Shown here: positions 1 to 10,107 of the stretch, piece by piece
Layout: the number at the start of each line of letters is the position of its first letter
How positions within the stretch are numbered: the first letter of the stretch is position 1
Origin: Gnetum montanum
Taxonomy: Eukaryota > Streptophyta > Gnetopsida > Gnetales > Gnetaceae
Reading direction: 5' to 3'
Assembly: GCA_015680685.1 (NCBI GenBank)
Contig: MNCI01005912.1
Coordinates: 64,896 to 94,760, forward strand
DNA length: 29,865 nucleotides
The notes under the pieces: model-generated
Databases searched by the model: none
What the model was told of the DNA's origin: nothing
The model's input: the letters and a program-made list of their open reading frames with translations, nothing else
Made by a program: the position numbers and the translations under genes

Positions 1-684
1 ATTTGGCTACTTAGGAGTAAGAGGAGGCCCAATGGGTCAAAGCCTTCCTTGAGGAAGAACAAATGAAGAGAACCCAAAATGCAACACATGAATTGAACAT
101 CAAATGATGGCTTCAAATGGGCAAGTGCCCTTATGTTGTCATGGGCATCAACCAAAATAATTCTTGGGCTGCTCTTCAAAAATTTATTTGTACCAGCTCT
201 AATAAATTACATCCCCGAGAAGGCCAAAAACTTTATTGGAGAGGCCCAAGCTCAAAGAGGAGCAGTACAAAGAATTCTAAGAAGCAACTGCCTTCATGAA
301 TTCCAAAACTCATCAAAATATTTTGGATGTGTCCACATGCAAGAGAGGCTACCGTGCCATTGCACCAAACTTCCCTACTTGCTCTGATGATTGGTTGTTT
401 TTTGTTTAAACATGGATTTTCTATTAGGGGTTGGGTTTTTCAGGCTATGGGTTTGAGTTGGACTCATGTAACAATAGGCCTCTTTGGAGTAGACCCATTT
501 TTTGCTTTTGTTTTCTGCCCAAAAATTTTGCTAAGGGTACCCCCTCTTTTTGGTTCTTGGAGGTTCCTTTCCCACTCTAGTGTTTTCCTTGGGGGTTTCT
601 CCTCCACCTTTTGGGAGGTTCTTCCCCCCACTATTTGTAATATTTTGGCTGTAATATATTCCCAACTCTCTCTCAAAAAAAAAA
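1..684 (+). mobile_element. LINE-A, 3' end of an L1-type retrotransposon
   Basis: Only the 3' end of this element lies in the window. It holds the last part of the ORF2 coiled coil, a broken J-domain-like segment, a 3' UTR of about 350 bp and a poly-A tail at 675-684. The last 30 bp before the tail (TAATATATTCCCAACTCTC) resemble the ends of LINE-B, -D, -E and -F, which marks the family's 3' terminus. The sequence after the tail is AT-rich and shows no LINE similarity. The 5' part and the left target-site copy lie outside the window. Confidence 0.8.
60..330 (+). pseudogene. LINE-A ORF2 C-terminus: coiled-coil end and J-domain-like segment
   Basis: The frame starting at 60 reads a Glu/Gln-rich stretch, then a helix-I-like segment CPYVVMGIN at about 123-149, then a helix II that runs into His-Pro at 210-215. 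Compared with LINE-D, which has HPD-Arg-Glu-Gly, this copy has HP-Arg-Glu-Gly, so the Asp codon appears to have been lost by a 3-nt deletion. Helix III (the Ala-x-Ala-Phe-Met-x-Ser-Lys and Ile-Leu-Asp pattern) continues in another reading frame from 242, with an in-frame TAA where other copies have a Gln or related codon. The copy is therefore dead: at least one frameshift and two stops. The J-domain assignment rests on the alignment across copies. Confidence 0.7.
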
Positions 685-836
685 CCATAAAAAATATACC
701 TACAATATTTTGGATAGCATAAAACCTTAATCTATGAATGCATGTGTCTAGGTTTAGTATTACAATATTGCATCTTTACATAGTCATGCAACTAAGACTT
801 TATTTCTTAAAATATGGAAACCACATGAACTTAAAT
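685..836. other. AT-rich intron sequence, no gene seen
   Basis: Unique AT-rich sequence between the LINE-A tail and the left target-site copy of LINE-B. No exon or RNA gene is recognisable on either strand. It is interpreted as intron (or downstream flank) of the PSD-like host gene, because the same host sequence resumes after LINE-B at 2872. Confidence 0.5.
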
Positions 837-852
837 AACCTTACATGTCAGA
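837..852. repeat. Left target-site duplication of LINE-B
   Basis: AACCTTACATGTCAGA here matches AACCTTACATGTTAGA at 2872-2887 in 15 of 16 positions (one C/T transition). The two copies exactly bracket LINE-B, one directly before its 5' truncation point and one directly after its A-rich tail. Confidence 0.85.
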
Positions 853-2871
853 GGCCAAGGGGGCAAAAAAATGAACTTGGTTTCTTGGGCTGTAACAACT
901 CGGCCTAAGTCGTCAGGAGGGATTAGTCTCCTAAACTTCAAGCATGAGGTCAACCTGGAGCTGCAATGGCTCCTGTGCAAATTCTTGGGCCACAACAGGA
1001 ATCCGTTGATGTTGGTGCAATTTCTTGGACAAAAGTACTGCTGCTGGGAGGCAAGGGCCAGTGACTTACAATTTTGGAGGAACTTATGCCAACATGTTCA
1101 TGCAATGGAACCGCTGGGGATTTTGGATCAACACTCCCAAGAGATCATTAAACACTAATACCCATCAGAATCCTCCTAGGTGACACTTTGGAAGGGTCGC
1201 TTACTAGAGAAAGTAAAGGCTTTTGGATAGGTGCTCAAGCTCCATGCACTCCCGGTATGTGTGAACGTGGCATGCAAGTGGATCCCACCTATCCCATGTG
1301 CCTCCATGATATTGAAATGTTGCAGCACTTCATGCACAGCTCCCACTTCACCAAGGTTGTCTAGCGTGAGGCCCAACTTCCCCTGTTTGCTTACCACAGC
1401 AATTCGCCCACTTTGGCTAGCTAGTGGGTGTTGTGGAAGCACCGAAATTCATGGGTTTTCAGGGGCATTGCACTATCAGTGTTGGCGATAGTGGCCCGGG
1501 GTATTCACATGTTCTAGAATAAGGTGTTTGCCATTATGGGACAGACACTCCTATTCAAGCCCTCAGTCACAGAATTTACAAAGCAAACAAAACTGTGGCA
1601 GCTGATCCAGCAGATGGGCTGGGACAACATGATGTGATGTATGGAAGCAGAATAAGAAATTCCCACAAGGAAATTTTACAACAATTGGCACGACAACAAA
1701 ACTAAATTCCGTGGTAGGCACATCACGATCTCTGTTCTTGTGTTGGCGGATGCATTAGGGGGGACACAAAGGGCGAGATGATTGCACTAGTTGTGCATGC
1801 ATAGTTGGACGCAAACAAATTTTTTCAGGGGGGCATCCCCAAGACCACCAATGGTCACATTCGAAGATTGGCTCTGTTGGGGGTTTGGAGGGAAGCTACT
1901 GTCTTGGTCAAACGTTACTTCGTATAGTCCGGATACCCCCACAAACTGGTGGGCATTCATTTTACGTTTTTGAAGCACATGAGGCACATGACCCCCATTA
2001 ACATGCCGCAATTTTTCTAGTACTCTCTACAGCACCAAAGGCTTGGGAGACACCCTGGGGTGATCATGGCGCTCTAGAGGATGGGGACGCCAATTCTGGC
2101 GCTATAGCCCACACTGGTCTACTCCTGTCGACGGGGCAAGACATAGGACCTCAGGACAGGACCTTGGGATACTGACAATGAGGTGGTGAGAATGCCAACA
2201 GACACCAAGGGGATACCAGACCACGGGCGTGACATGGAGGAGGGAGGCTGGTAGAAAGGGGCAGGCTGGAATATTACCACTGAAAGCAACAGAGCAGCCA
2301 AACAAGCTAGGCAGGAAGAAAGGGAGTGGTGGCAGGAGAGGTGGGCAAACATGTGAAGAGAGGCACAATAGGAGGCCACATGCATGCAAATACAGACATT
2401 GTGGTGGATGTAGGGCATCATTTTTGAACACACGACAAGTATTGCACAACTCATACAAGAAAATCAACAATGACTAGTAATCAATTTTGGTACTTCTGTG
2501 GACACCAACCCTCATTTGCAGTCTGGAGAGGAGAGTAGGGGGTCAAGGAGAGTAGGGGATCAATGCAAGGGCAAAGCCCATAGACCAAACAAAAGGGGAA
2601 GGCTAGGATGACATAGGAAGAGTGAGCATGGGCCATCTGCGTAGCCTGATGAGTGGGCACCTAGGGGAAGGGAGCCTGTAAAGTTTTGCAGGCACAAGCA
2701 AGGCCCACCCTGGGGGAGGGTAATTTTAGATAGGGGGAATCAATGGGTTTTGTGGCTTTGTAAGCTGTCTAGGGTGGGATCAGCTGCTCTAACCCAAGCT
2801 TTACTTATGTACAGCTTTCTTTTTGGAATTAATATAGCTCGAATTCTTCCAAAAAGAAAAAAAGAAAAAAG
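853..2871 (+). mobile_element. LINE-B, 5'-truncated L1-type element with target-site duplication
   Basis: The element starts abruptly inside ORF2, just upstream of zf-RVT, and ends in an A-rich tail (2851-2870, As interrupted by single Gs). The 16-bp direct repeats at 837-852 and 2872-2887 give exact borders and show target-primed insertion followed by 5' truncation. Its 3' terminus (AATTAATATAGCTCGAATTC just before the tail) matches the family end. It belongs to the same broad family as LINE-C to -F, judging from the region after zf-RVT, but I cannot recognise the J-domain segment, so it may represent a diverged or deleted lineage. Confidence 0.85.
871..2480 (+). pseudogene. LINE-B ORF2 remnant: zf-RVT and downstream region
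   Basis: The first open stretch (871-1158) reads NLVSWAVTTRPKSSGGIS, the Leu-x-x-Trp...Pro-Lys-x-x-Gly-Gly-Ile/Leu pattern that precedes the zf-RVT zinc-binding domain of plant LINE polymerases. Around 1280-1360 a shifted frame gives YPMCLHDIEMLQHF, a degraded zf-RVT core. Between about 1900 and 2080 a third frame resembles the region that follows zf-RVT in LINE-D (Phe-Val...Lys-Leu-Val-Gly-Ile-His-Phe). A Gln/Glu/Arg-rich, coiled-coil-like stretch occurs at about 2280-2360. Stops and frameshifts are frequent. No HPD-type segment was found after the coil. Confidence 0.65.
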
Positions 2872-2887
2872 AACCTTACATGTTAGA
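2872..2887. repeat. Right target-site duplication of LINE-B
   Basis: Partner of 837-852, with 15 of 16 bases identical. It directly follows the A-rich tail of LINE-B. Confidence 0.85.
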
Positions 2888-3094
2888 AACTATCATTATG
2901 ACTTGAAATTACATCTCATGATTCATCAATAATAGAATAAAACTCAGTAATCAAAACAAATAAAAACAGCAAGCTCATTATGTATTTAGCTATCTAATGC
3001 CAGAAAAATCAGTAACTCATTTTTCTATATCTTGAAGAATGACAAATCAACAACAGATCAAATATTTTAACAAGGGTTGGCAGTAAAGGCATAC
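2888..3094. other. AT-rich intron sequence downstream of the last visible PSD exon
   Basis: AT-rich unique sequence on the 3' side (minus strand) of the exon at 3095-3198. It begins with a GTATGC donor at the exon edge (GCATAC at 3089-3094 on the plus strand). No other feature seen. Confidence 0.5.
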
Positions 3095-3198
3095 TCTTCT
3101 CAATGAAAGCAAGACTAGTCCTAGACTAGTGAATAGCCTCGCATAGCCATGTGTTCAATTAATTCCTCAACAAGCCTTTTGGTTCGTCTGTCAAAAAC
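3095..3198 (-). CDS. PSD2/PSD3: PSD2/PSD3-like phosphatidylserine decarboxylase, exon iv (damaged)
   Basis: The exon opens after an AG acceptor (CT at 3199-3200 on plus) and reads VFDRRTKRLVEELIEH, which fits the segment leading into the catalytic domain of plant PSD2/PSD3. The enzyme makes phosphatidylethanolamine from phosphatidylserine. The previous exon (14270-14354) ends in phase 0 and this one starts in phase 0. After Glu-His the sequence degrades. About three residues that I would expect from the Arabidopsis proteins are absent before Met-Ala-Met-Arg. Then one extra G shifts the frame. Correcting for it gives Ala-Ile-His-stop-Ser-Arg, with TAG where the family has Gln. A donor (GTATGC) follows at 3094. 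Exon identity is fairly certain from order, phase and motif. Whether the lesions are biological or assembly errors cannot be told here. Confidence 0.7.
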
Positions 3199-3565
3199 CT
3201 TCAATTGTGTGTTTGTTCACATATTAATCATTTCAATCAAAAGCAGGCAATTTCTACTCATATATAAGAATGACAATGCATAACAACAAATTGATTAAGA
3301 ATTTGCACTACATTCGGGCATTTATTTGTCAATTACCAAAAGCACAAAAATAAGAGCATGTTTAATCACTATTTCAGTCATTTTATGTGTAATTACTTAA
3401 TTTTATTCTACAAAATTTCACTGAAAACATTTTCTGAACTTTACAAGCAAGTCCCATTGACACACCTTAGGGATTTTCACCTTCTTGTTGCTTTTTCATC
3501 GCAATTTGCAAATATATAAAATTGTAGAATCCCAAAAGAAGACATGACGCTTAAAATTTCTTCCA
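3199..3565. other. AT-rich intron sequence between PSD exon iv and LINE-C
   Basis: Unique AT-rich sequence with no coding signal on either strand. It is the 3'-most part of an intron of about 11.1 kb that runs (on minus) from 14269 to 3199 and holds LINE-C and LINE-D. Confidence 0.5.
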
Positions 3566-3865
3566 TTTTTTTAGCGAAACAATCAAGCATTGTATTAGAA
3601 AAAAGTGAGCACAAAACACAAGTGGATGAACCCCATAGAAAGGGGGATACTTCACCCCTCCCCCAAGATGAGGAAAGGAGAGACCCACTCAAACAGAAAA
3701 GCAAAACAAACAAAAAAAGTAAGAAATTCTAGAGCTGCTAACCATCGAACCTACCCACAAAATCTGGCCCCTCCCTTGGCCCTTTAATCGGGTACACTCA
3801 AAACCAAAAAAACAAAAAGCCAATAGCCCTAACAAGGCACCCTCTCTCCATTCTTGTAAGCATTA

Positions 3866-4146
3866 TCATGCTGCAAATTGCGAGATGGTAGTGCAAGGCC
3901 AACTAGCCCTTTCTTGCCTATGTATAGAATCCAAAACATCCTAGAGTTGCTTTGTAGAAACAAAGTTTGCTACTTCGTGGAACTCTTGTATTTTTTGTTC
4001 CTATTGTCATTGGGCTTCTACAAATCCAACTTTATTTGGATGAAATCTAGCAACAACCGTCCTAATATGCCTTCAAAGATCTTCCCAGGAGATGTAACAG
4101 TAGACTTCCATAACTTCATAGGGAAAATAGCCCATCCGAAACCACC
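3866..4146 (-). other. J-domain-like C-terminus of LINE-C ORF2 (HPN)
   Basis: On minus the segment reads WFRMGYFPYEVMEV, then a Ser-Trp-Glu-Asp-Leu helix II that is exactly 16 residues long up to His-Pro-Asn at 4034-4042, and then a helix III ending in Lys-Gln-Leu-stop-Asp-Val-Leu-Asp. The spacings between the Tyr-x-x-Met box, helix II and the His-Pro loop equal those of DnaJ J-domains. HPD has become HPN, explained by one G-to-A transition (GAT to AAT). There are four stops in the frame before the final TGA at 3866-3868. It is not functional here, but it is informative as an independent copy of the domain. Confidence 0.7.
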
Positions 4147-7100
4147 ACAGAACACTAGTTGAGTGAGCCGCCAACTACTACTTCATGAGTTGCTCCTCTT
4201 CACATGTAGCTTTGGCCCTCCAAACTTCTACTACCTTCTCTCTTTGCACTCTTTCCTAGGCCTCAAGGTGCAAATCTTCCCAAATCTACACCCTGAGATC
4301 CTCCTCCAACGTGCACCTCCTCGATGCTTCCTACAACTCCTTCAACCGATGCTCTTGAATTGTAGCTTCATGTGCTTTCCTGTCTACCTCCTGTAGCTAA
4401 ACTCTAGCAACCTCCTCATGCCTAGAGATCTCAGCCACCCAATGGGTCTACTTCTTGTCCCGCACTTCTTGAATAGTGCAACACAGTTCAACTTCATGCT
4501 AAATCTAAAGCTCACAATGAATCTACTCTCCAATCAAATAGATCTGGTCCTTCATTGGCAATTTAGTAGCAGAACCCTAATCTAGAGCACCAGCTCCCAC
4601 CAGTAACAAACCCAAATCCAGCCTCTCCCTTGTCCCTACAAAATGGTCAAAGAAGATTTTTCCTCTAGGGACAAACAACAACACATATAATAGTGTCTAA
4701 CTGGGTAGACGTGAGCCTGCATAGTTCCCCTTGGCTTAGCCGCATTTCATTTTGCCAAAATCAACCCAGAATGGCACCACCCCCTCTCCCCCCCAAAACA
4801 AAGTGTGATCAAGAAGAACTTGGGTAGGTTAACAGGGTGACCCAATTGTAGACAATGCATGAAAGAAAAATGGGAGCCTTGGAGCTTCTAGGTGTTCCAG
4901 GACTACACAAAGAAATGTTCCACAAGCTTGATTACCTCCTACCATAGGGCCATCAAGGTAGACTTAGGAACTTGCCTACTGATGATTTTTGAAACAGGCC
5001 CCTGAAAGAAACTTTCCGCATCTTGCAGCCCATGTCCTGAAGGCAAAATAGTTTCTTCCCCAATGGTGATACCCAGATATTCCACAATATCTTCTTTCGT
5101 AAGCCTAATCCACACCCCTTAGAAGGTTGTGGAATTAACACACCAACAAGAAAAGGAGGCATTTGCAAGATCAAGGTCTCCTACAAGCTGTGGGAGAACA
5201 TCATCCCAACCAATCCTCCACACCAATGCCCACAGCTATTGGTTATTCTAGTACCTTTGGTAGTCAAGCTCAAAGGTGGGAGTGTCCCATGGCTGTCGTT
5301 GCCTCCTACCACAGTTTCAAGGCCTTTTGAATAATGAGTGTTGAAGATGGTAGAGGCACATTGTGAAAAACAAGTGTTCCAGGCCTTCCACACAGTCCAT
5401 AGAACAACATCAATGTGGAAATCCTCGTGCAAGCACTAGCCCATGGTAGCAGTTGCCCAAACAGCACACATAATGGGGCATTGACATAGGAAATGATCAA
5501 ATGACTTGGTGGCCACATTGCAGTGGGGACAACTGGCAAGAATCTGTAGGCCTTACACCCAAAGCAGCACTTGGACAAGTAGGGCACCATGTGCCACCAA
5601 CCACAAAAAGCATTTAATTTTCTCTATCGGCCTTGCCAAATTTTTCTCCATCCCAGAATGGTTGGGAATTTAAAACACAATAACTAACTCGGTGGGACAC
5701 CCAACATTTCCAACTAACGTAGTGACTATGCAATGGCACAAATGCCACACCAGATACAAAATTCCTAGGGACCCATGTCCCACATCATATACTTATGCCA
5801 CAAAATCACCACCCACGACCTATCAATCTTTGTATTTAAGACCCTATTAACAAGTGTTTGACACCCCATTAACATAACATCTTGGAATCTAGTAATGCGC
5901 AACCCACCTGCATTCTTTGGTTGCACCACTTTTTCCCAAGAAACAAGGTGCATGTGATCTCCTCCTTTGCCATCTAACTAGATAAATTATGAATAATTTG
6001 GTCCATCCTCTCAATCACCCCTTGTGGAGACATGGCCACAGAAGTTGTATACCTGCTAATAGCTAAAAGGACCGACGTTGCTAGACAGATTCTTCCTTTT
6101 CTTGTAAGGAAGTGATTGGTCTAGCGTTTAATTCTCATCTAAAGCTGTCGGATGAGGCAAACCCAAGTTGCTTATCTATGCCAATTAAAAATGGGGATCC
6201 CCAAGTATATATCTTGTGGGGTGCCCTACAAAATGCCAGGATTATGATAGATATTGTTTTGTACCTTGATATCTGTACAAACAAAGTGAGGCAAGGACTT
6301 TCCCCAATTAATAATCAGATCGGTCTCCCAAGACATTTTGCTCAATGCCTGCACAATCACATATGCTTGAAGAACAACCCCCCAGGTGAACAAAATCATA
6401 TCATTTGCATAGTGCTCTGCAGTACAAGTCACCCCTCCAATCCTAAGCCCTCAAACCCCTTCTGATTTGCAATGCGTGTTCATAGTATCCATGACAATAA
6501 TAAAAAGATGTGACAGTGAGTCTCCTTGTCTTAACCCCTACTGAGGGAAGGAAAGCCCCAATGGTTCCCCATTAATCTCAAAAAAATAAGCTCCCAACTT
6601 CTGGTTTTGAATGCATAGTTCTACAAATTTTGAATGCAACCCCTTTCTAAGCATAATATCTTTTAACATTGTCCAAGCAACCATATCATACACCTTAGCT
6701 ATATCAAGTTTGAGGCACATACCTCGGAAATTCTCCTATTTCAGCAAGTGCATGATTTCCTAAAACAAAAGGATTTGATCCTAGATGGACATACCTTTGA
6801 TGAAGCCCATTTGCTAAGACCCAACCAACACCAGCATAAGAGGCTGAAGTTTGGCCACCATGATCTTTGTAAACAAATGATGGAGGGTGTTACAAACCCC
6901 TATTGGTCGAAAGTAAGTTAGCTACGTGGGGTTATCCACTTTCGACATCAAAACAATCTTGGAACAGTTGATCTCATTCCTTACTTGTCCCCAACGTAGC
7001 ATCAAGTTAAAAGCATCCAACATGTTATTCCCAATCACATCAAAGAACATTCTGAAAAATTCCACAAACCATCCATCTAGCCCTAGCACCTTGTTGGACT

Positions 7101-8402
7101 GCATAGTTGTGAGAGCGCGTGAAATTTCCTGCTTGGTAACAAGTGCCATAAGGCTCCTATTTTTTAGGGGTTGCACCACCTTGTTGATGTTAATAGAACT
7201 AGGGAAGACATCTCCCCTTGCCCAAACTTTAGCCCAATAGTCCTGCATGATGGCAGCAATAGCGTGATCACCATTGACCAGCTTGTCTCCTTGCCTAATG
7301 CTATGAATTTTTTTAGCTACCGTGTTTGCATTGGCTACTGCAAAAAAAATCTAGTGTTATGGTCCCCATCTTTTAAACATTTCATGAAGCTTCGTTCCTT
7401 ACAATATTGTTCCTCTTTTGTCGACAGCTACAGCAACTATAAGAGCATGTCATATTCCTCTTGTTCCAGGGATTGTCCTTGCTCTTAAGATGTTTGAATT
7501 TCATGCAACTTTACCAACAACTCTTCCCTATATTCCTCGAATGCATATTTCTCACCTTTTTGTCTAGTTCTGATTTTTTTTCTTCAGGGTAGTCAATGCC
7601 TATTTCAGAAATTCTCTAGGATCACACTGGCCTCGGTACCCTTCCCAAACTTCATGAACTAGATTGGCCAACCATGGATTACATACCAAGCTCTCTCAAA
7701 CCTGAATAACCACAACCCCATAGAATCAACCTTATAAAACAAGCAAAGTAATGGCTAGTGAATCGAGGCCCTCTTTTCCAACCCTTGAACACATATCTCT
7801 TGCTTCAACAACAAAGCAGAGCAACCCACATCCTATCAATTCGAGAGATGACAGAAGCTCTCATTTTTCTTCTATTACTTCAGGTAAATTGACAACCTAT
7901 GATCTGTAGATACACCATATCAAATGTTTGGAGGTATTCAAATGGCTTTCTAAGTACCAAGCAGGGAAGCTGAATCTCCACCAGTCTTCTCCCAAGGAAA
8001 CATCTTCTAGTTAAAATCCCCAATGATCATCCAAGTTGACCTATTCAGAATCTTCTCAACAATTCTATGAAGCTCCATTAATCGTGCCCATGTGTCCTAT
8101 GAACCATAGAAGTTAGTAATCCAGAAATTCTGAGCATGCAAGAAAATTGAAATACCCCATCTGAAAGTATCAAACAATTGTAGATTAACACGGAAATTTA
8201 CTAATGATCCTCGAGATTTCCCAATGGAAACCACAAACACTGCTTGCCATCCAAAACATTCCAAAACCTGCCTCTATGCCCCAACCAGTTTGGTCTCCTA
8301 TAGGCACACAAGATCCACTTTAACTGTTTGAACTAATTTTTGTAGGGTACATCTTTTGTAATGGGTACCCTATCCCCTGCAATTCCAAGAAAGAATATTC
8401 AT
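3866..8402 (-). pseudogene. LINE-C ORF2: endonuclease, RT, zf-RVT, coiled coil, J-domain-like end
   Basis: The frame opens MNILSWNCRG at 8402, the typical start of an L1 apurinic-type endonuclease, whose GDFN motif sits at 8010-8021. The reverse transcriptase covers roughly 7250-6200. It has a finger region around 7248-6922, motif A LKLDIAKVYD near 6686-6715 and motif C reading YAND at 6400-6411, where the second catalytic-type Asp position is altered from YADD. The WEKVVQPKNAGGL segment lies near 5940-5890, and zf-RVT with CPHCNVATKSFDHFLCQC lies near 5545-5480. A conserved region of unknown function follows (about 5240-4790), then a Glu/Arg-rich coiled coil (about 4500-4165) and the J-domain-like end. 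Stops are mostly TAG or TGA at former Gln, Trp or Arg codons. The product would have nicked target DNA and copied the element RNA. Confidence 0.8.
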
Positions 8403-8479
8403 TGTTTACTAGTGGACCATTTATTATATACCCCTTTGAGGGTAGCTTGGGTCCCTAGATCAATCTCCTTCTAAGTCTT

Positions 8480-9418
8480 CTTCAACCTCAATTTTGACAC
8501 AGTTGGCCACCCTATTTTTTGGGTTAAGCCAACACCTCAAAACCAGTTTCTTCCTCCTGCTATACTACATGGAGGATTGGCTCCAATGGCAGTTTGAAGG
8601 AACCCTGCTCTATAGAGATCTAGTCATTCAAGGGTGGGGCACAAAAGAGGGAAGTTGCCCCACCTACCAAACGTGTGCTCTCTGCAAACTCTAGAGTCTA
8701 TAAAGGGAAGAAATGATTCTGGGAATCGGCCACCCCTCCCCACTCAAGAGATTACCATGAAGAGACCAAAGCAAAAGATCAAGGGGGTAGCATAACACAA
8801 GGAGCTGATGTCTCTAGAACAACCTACTTATGATCTTGTACAGCTTTATCCCCCTACTTAGCCTATCTAGCTTTATCCCCTTCCTTAGCCAAACCACGGC
8901 AATTCCCCTAAAATCTACATTCCTCCATGACATGGTTCCCCTTGTCACAAACTCCACAACTCTTGGTAGGTTTCCTTCTTAGAGGGGAGGGGGCTACATG
9001 TTTAGATTTTCATACTTTACGATTAAAATCTCCTCCCCCGCTAGTAGCTCAAGTTTGATTTTTGTAATGAGTTTCCTTGGGGAAAGGGCCCAACAAACAC
9101 AAAATCAAACATATCCCATCCTCTCCATAGAAGTGGTGAATTTGTCAAAGGTGATAAATTGACCAAAGAATCCAATGAAATTCTAAGCCACAAAACTCCC
9201 ACGACGCACTTGAAATTCGGATCCAAACTAGGGCCCATGAGAAAAGATCTAACTCACGATGCACCCCCACCTGCCAAGGTGTTAAAGCTAACCCTCGGGC
9301 TCCAAAGAACCATCGCCCTCCCAGCAAGATATGATCCCTAGCATCCACATCAGGAAAAATGAACATGGAAAGATCCCCCCAAAAGCAAGCAAACCTCCAC
9401 TCCCACAATCTTCTAGGT
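8480..9418 (-). pseudogene. LINE-C ORF1: DUF4283-like domain and CCHC zinc knuckle
   Basis: On minus, the stretch 9408-9145 reads FIFPDVDARDHILLGGRWFF followed by a Trp...Val-Trp-Ile-Arg-Ile pattern. That matches the DUF4283 domain of plant LINE ORF1 proteins (Phe-x-x-x-x-Asp...Val-Leu-x-Gly-Gly-Pro-Trp, later Val-Trp-Val-Arg). Farther down, at 8917-8958, is CGVCDKGNHVMEEC, a perfect C-x2-C-x4-H-x4-C retroviral-type zinc knuckle, separated by a shift of frame. ORF1 proteins of this type bind the element RNA and form the ribonucleoprotein. The N-terminus is missing or disordered because of the inverted repeat at 9306-9598. The ORF ends before the ORF2 start at 8402, but I cannot fix its exact stop. 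Confidence 0.75.
9306..9418. repeat. Left arm of a 113-bp perfect inverted repeat
   Basis: This arm is the exact reverse complement of 9486-9598 as far as I could follow base by base. It ends one base before the single N at 9419. It lies inside the DUF4283 part of LINE-C ORF1. Confidence 0.9.
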
Positions 9419-9485
9419 NGTTGGTTGCTTCAATTTAGTGGGTGCCAGGCCTAGCTTGGAGTTTGTTTAGTGTTTGGTTTCCTTG

Positions 9486-9598
9486 ACCTAGAAGATTGTG
9501 GGAGTGGAGGTTTGCTTGCTTTTGGGGGGATCTTTCCATGTTCATTTTTCCTGATGTGGATGCTAGGGATCATATCTTGCTGGGAGGGCGATGGTTCT
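9486..9598. repeat. Right arm of a 113-bp perfect inverted repeat
   Basis: Inverted copy of 9306-9418, ending at the single N at 9599. The segment 9420-9598 between the two Ns reads ORF1 in the plus direction. If flipped, it would overlap 9306-9418 by 113 bp and extend ORF1 upstream by about 66 bp, so a small sequence piece placed in the wrong orientation explains it well. Confidence 0.9.
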
Positions 9599-9599
9599 N

Positions 9600-10104
9600 T
9601 GTCCCAAACACATCATCGCCACCCCCTTTGGCCCCAACAATGCCACCTCCACCAGCTCCTCCCCCATCAAGGTGCCCAACACTCCCATGTCTAGCAACAT
9701 TGTCAATGCCTTCACCCAGCCCACTCCTAGCTACCTCCATCTCTACCACTCCTGCTCCCATATTCCCAATGGTCTATTTGTTGTTACAATACATTTTGTT
9801 GCAAATTTTTGAGTTGATAATCAAAAATAAGTTATCAAATTTCTCAAAATCATCTATAGTCCAAGTAACAAGTAGCACTATAGTTACAAAGGTCTAACTG
9901 AGATTGTGATCTAGTCAAATATTGATTGTGATTCCAAAAATTATGATTTGGATCAATTCTAGATTGCGATCCAACATGGAACCATCATCTAAGCTCGCAA
10001 ATCATGATTCTAGATCACAATCTAGGAATTGTGATTCTGGATTATTTATGAGCGAGTTGCTTCAAACCACAAGCCTCTCTTATGTTTGTTGGGTCCCCCA
10101 AAGG
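9600..10104. other. LINE 5' flank and AT-rich segment with GATTGTGATC-type repeats
   Basis: The part 9600-9770 is Pro/Ser/Thr-rich if read on plus and Gly-rich on minus. It may be the upstream end of LINE-C or misplaced sequence, and I cannot decide which. From 9780 it becomes AT-rich. Between 9900 and 10040 short words such as GATTGTGATC, GATTGTGATT, GATTGCGATC and their inversions (GATCACAATC, AATCATGATT) recur. No gene is seen. LINE-D homology starts at about 10105. Confidence 0.45.
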
Positions 10105-10107
10105 ACA

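Larger units (their letters stand above)
3566..9780 (-). mobile_element. LINE-C, nearly full-length decayed L1-type retrotransposon
   Basis: This is the most complete element. Read on minus it contains ORF1 (DUF4283-like domain and CCHC knuckle), ORF2 with endonuclease from 8402, reverse transcriptase, zf-RVT, the conserved post-zf region, a coiled coil, a J-domain-like end with its stop at 3866, a 3' UTR of about 290 bp and a short A tail (T-run 3566-3572 on plus). The length of about 6.2 kb is normal for plant L1 elements with an extended ORF2. The 5' border is uncertain because an inverted duplication bounded by single Ns (9419, 9599) interrupts it. No clear target-site duplication was found. 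Many stops and frameshifts make it inactive. Confidence 0.8.

Noticed and set aside
327-722. 131-codon open frame on plus
   Set aside because: It begins at the end of the LINE-A J-like region and runs through the LINE 3' UTR and poly-A; its C-terminus is the untranslated family terminus. No conserved protein.
3550-9850. Target-site duplication for LINE-C (AAATTTCT words)
   Set aside because: Too short, and the 5' border of LINE-C is uncertain because of the inverted-repeat artefact.
9496-9897. 133-codon plus-strand open frame with a Pro-rich stretch
   Set aside because: It crosses the single N at 9599 and starts inside the inverted-repeat artefact, so it joins unrelated pieces.
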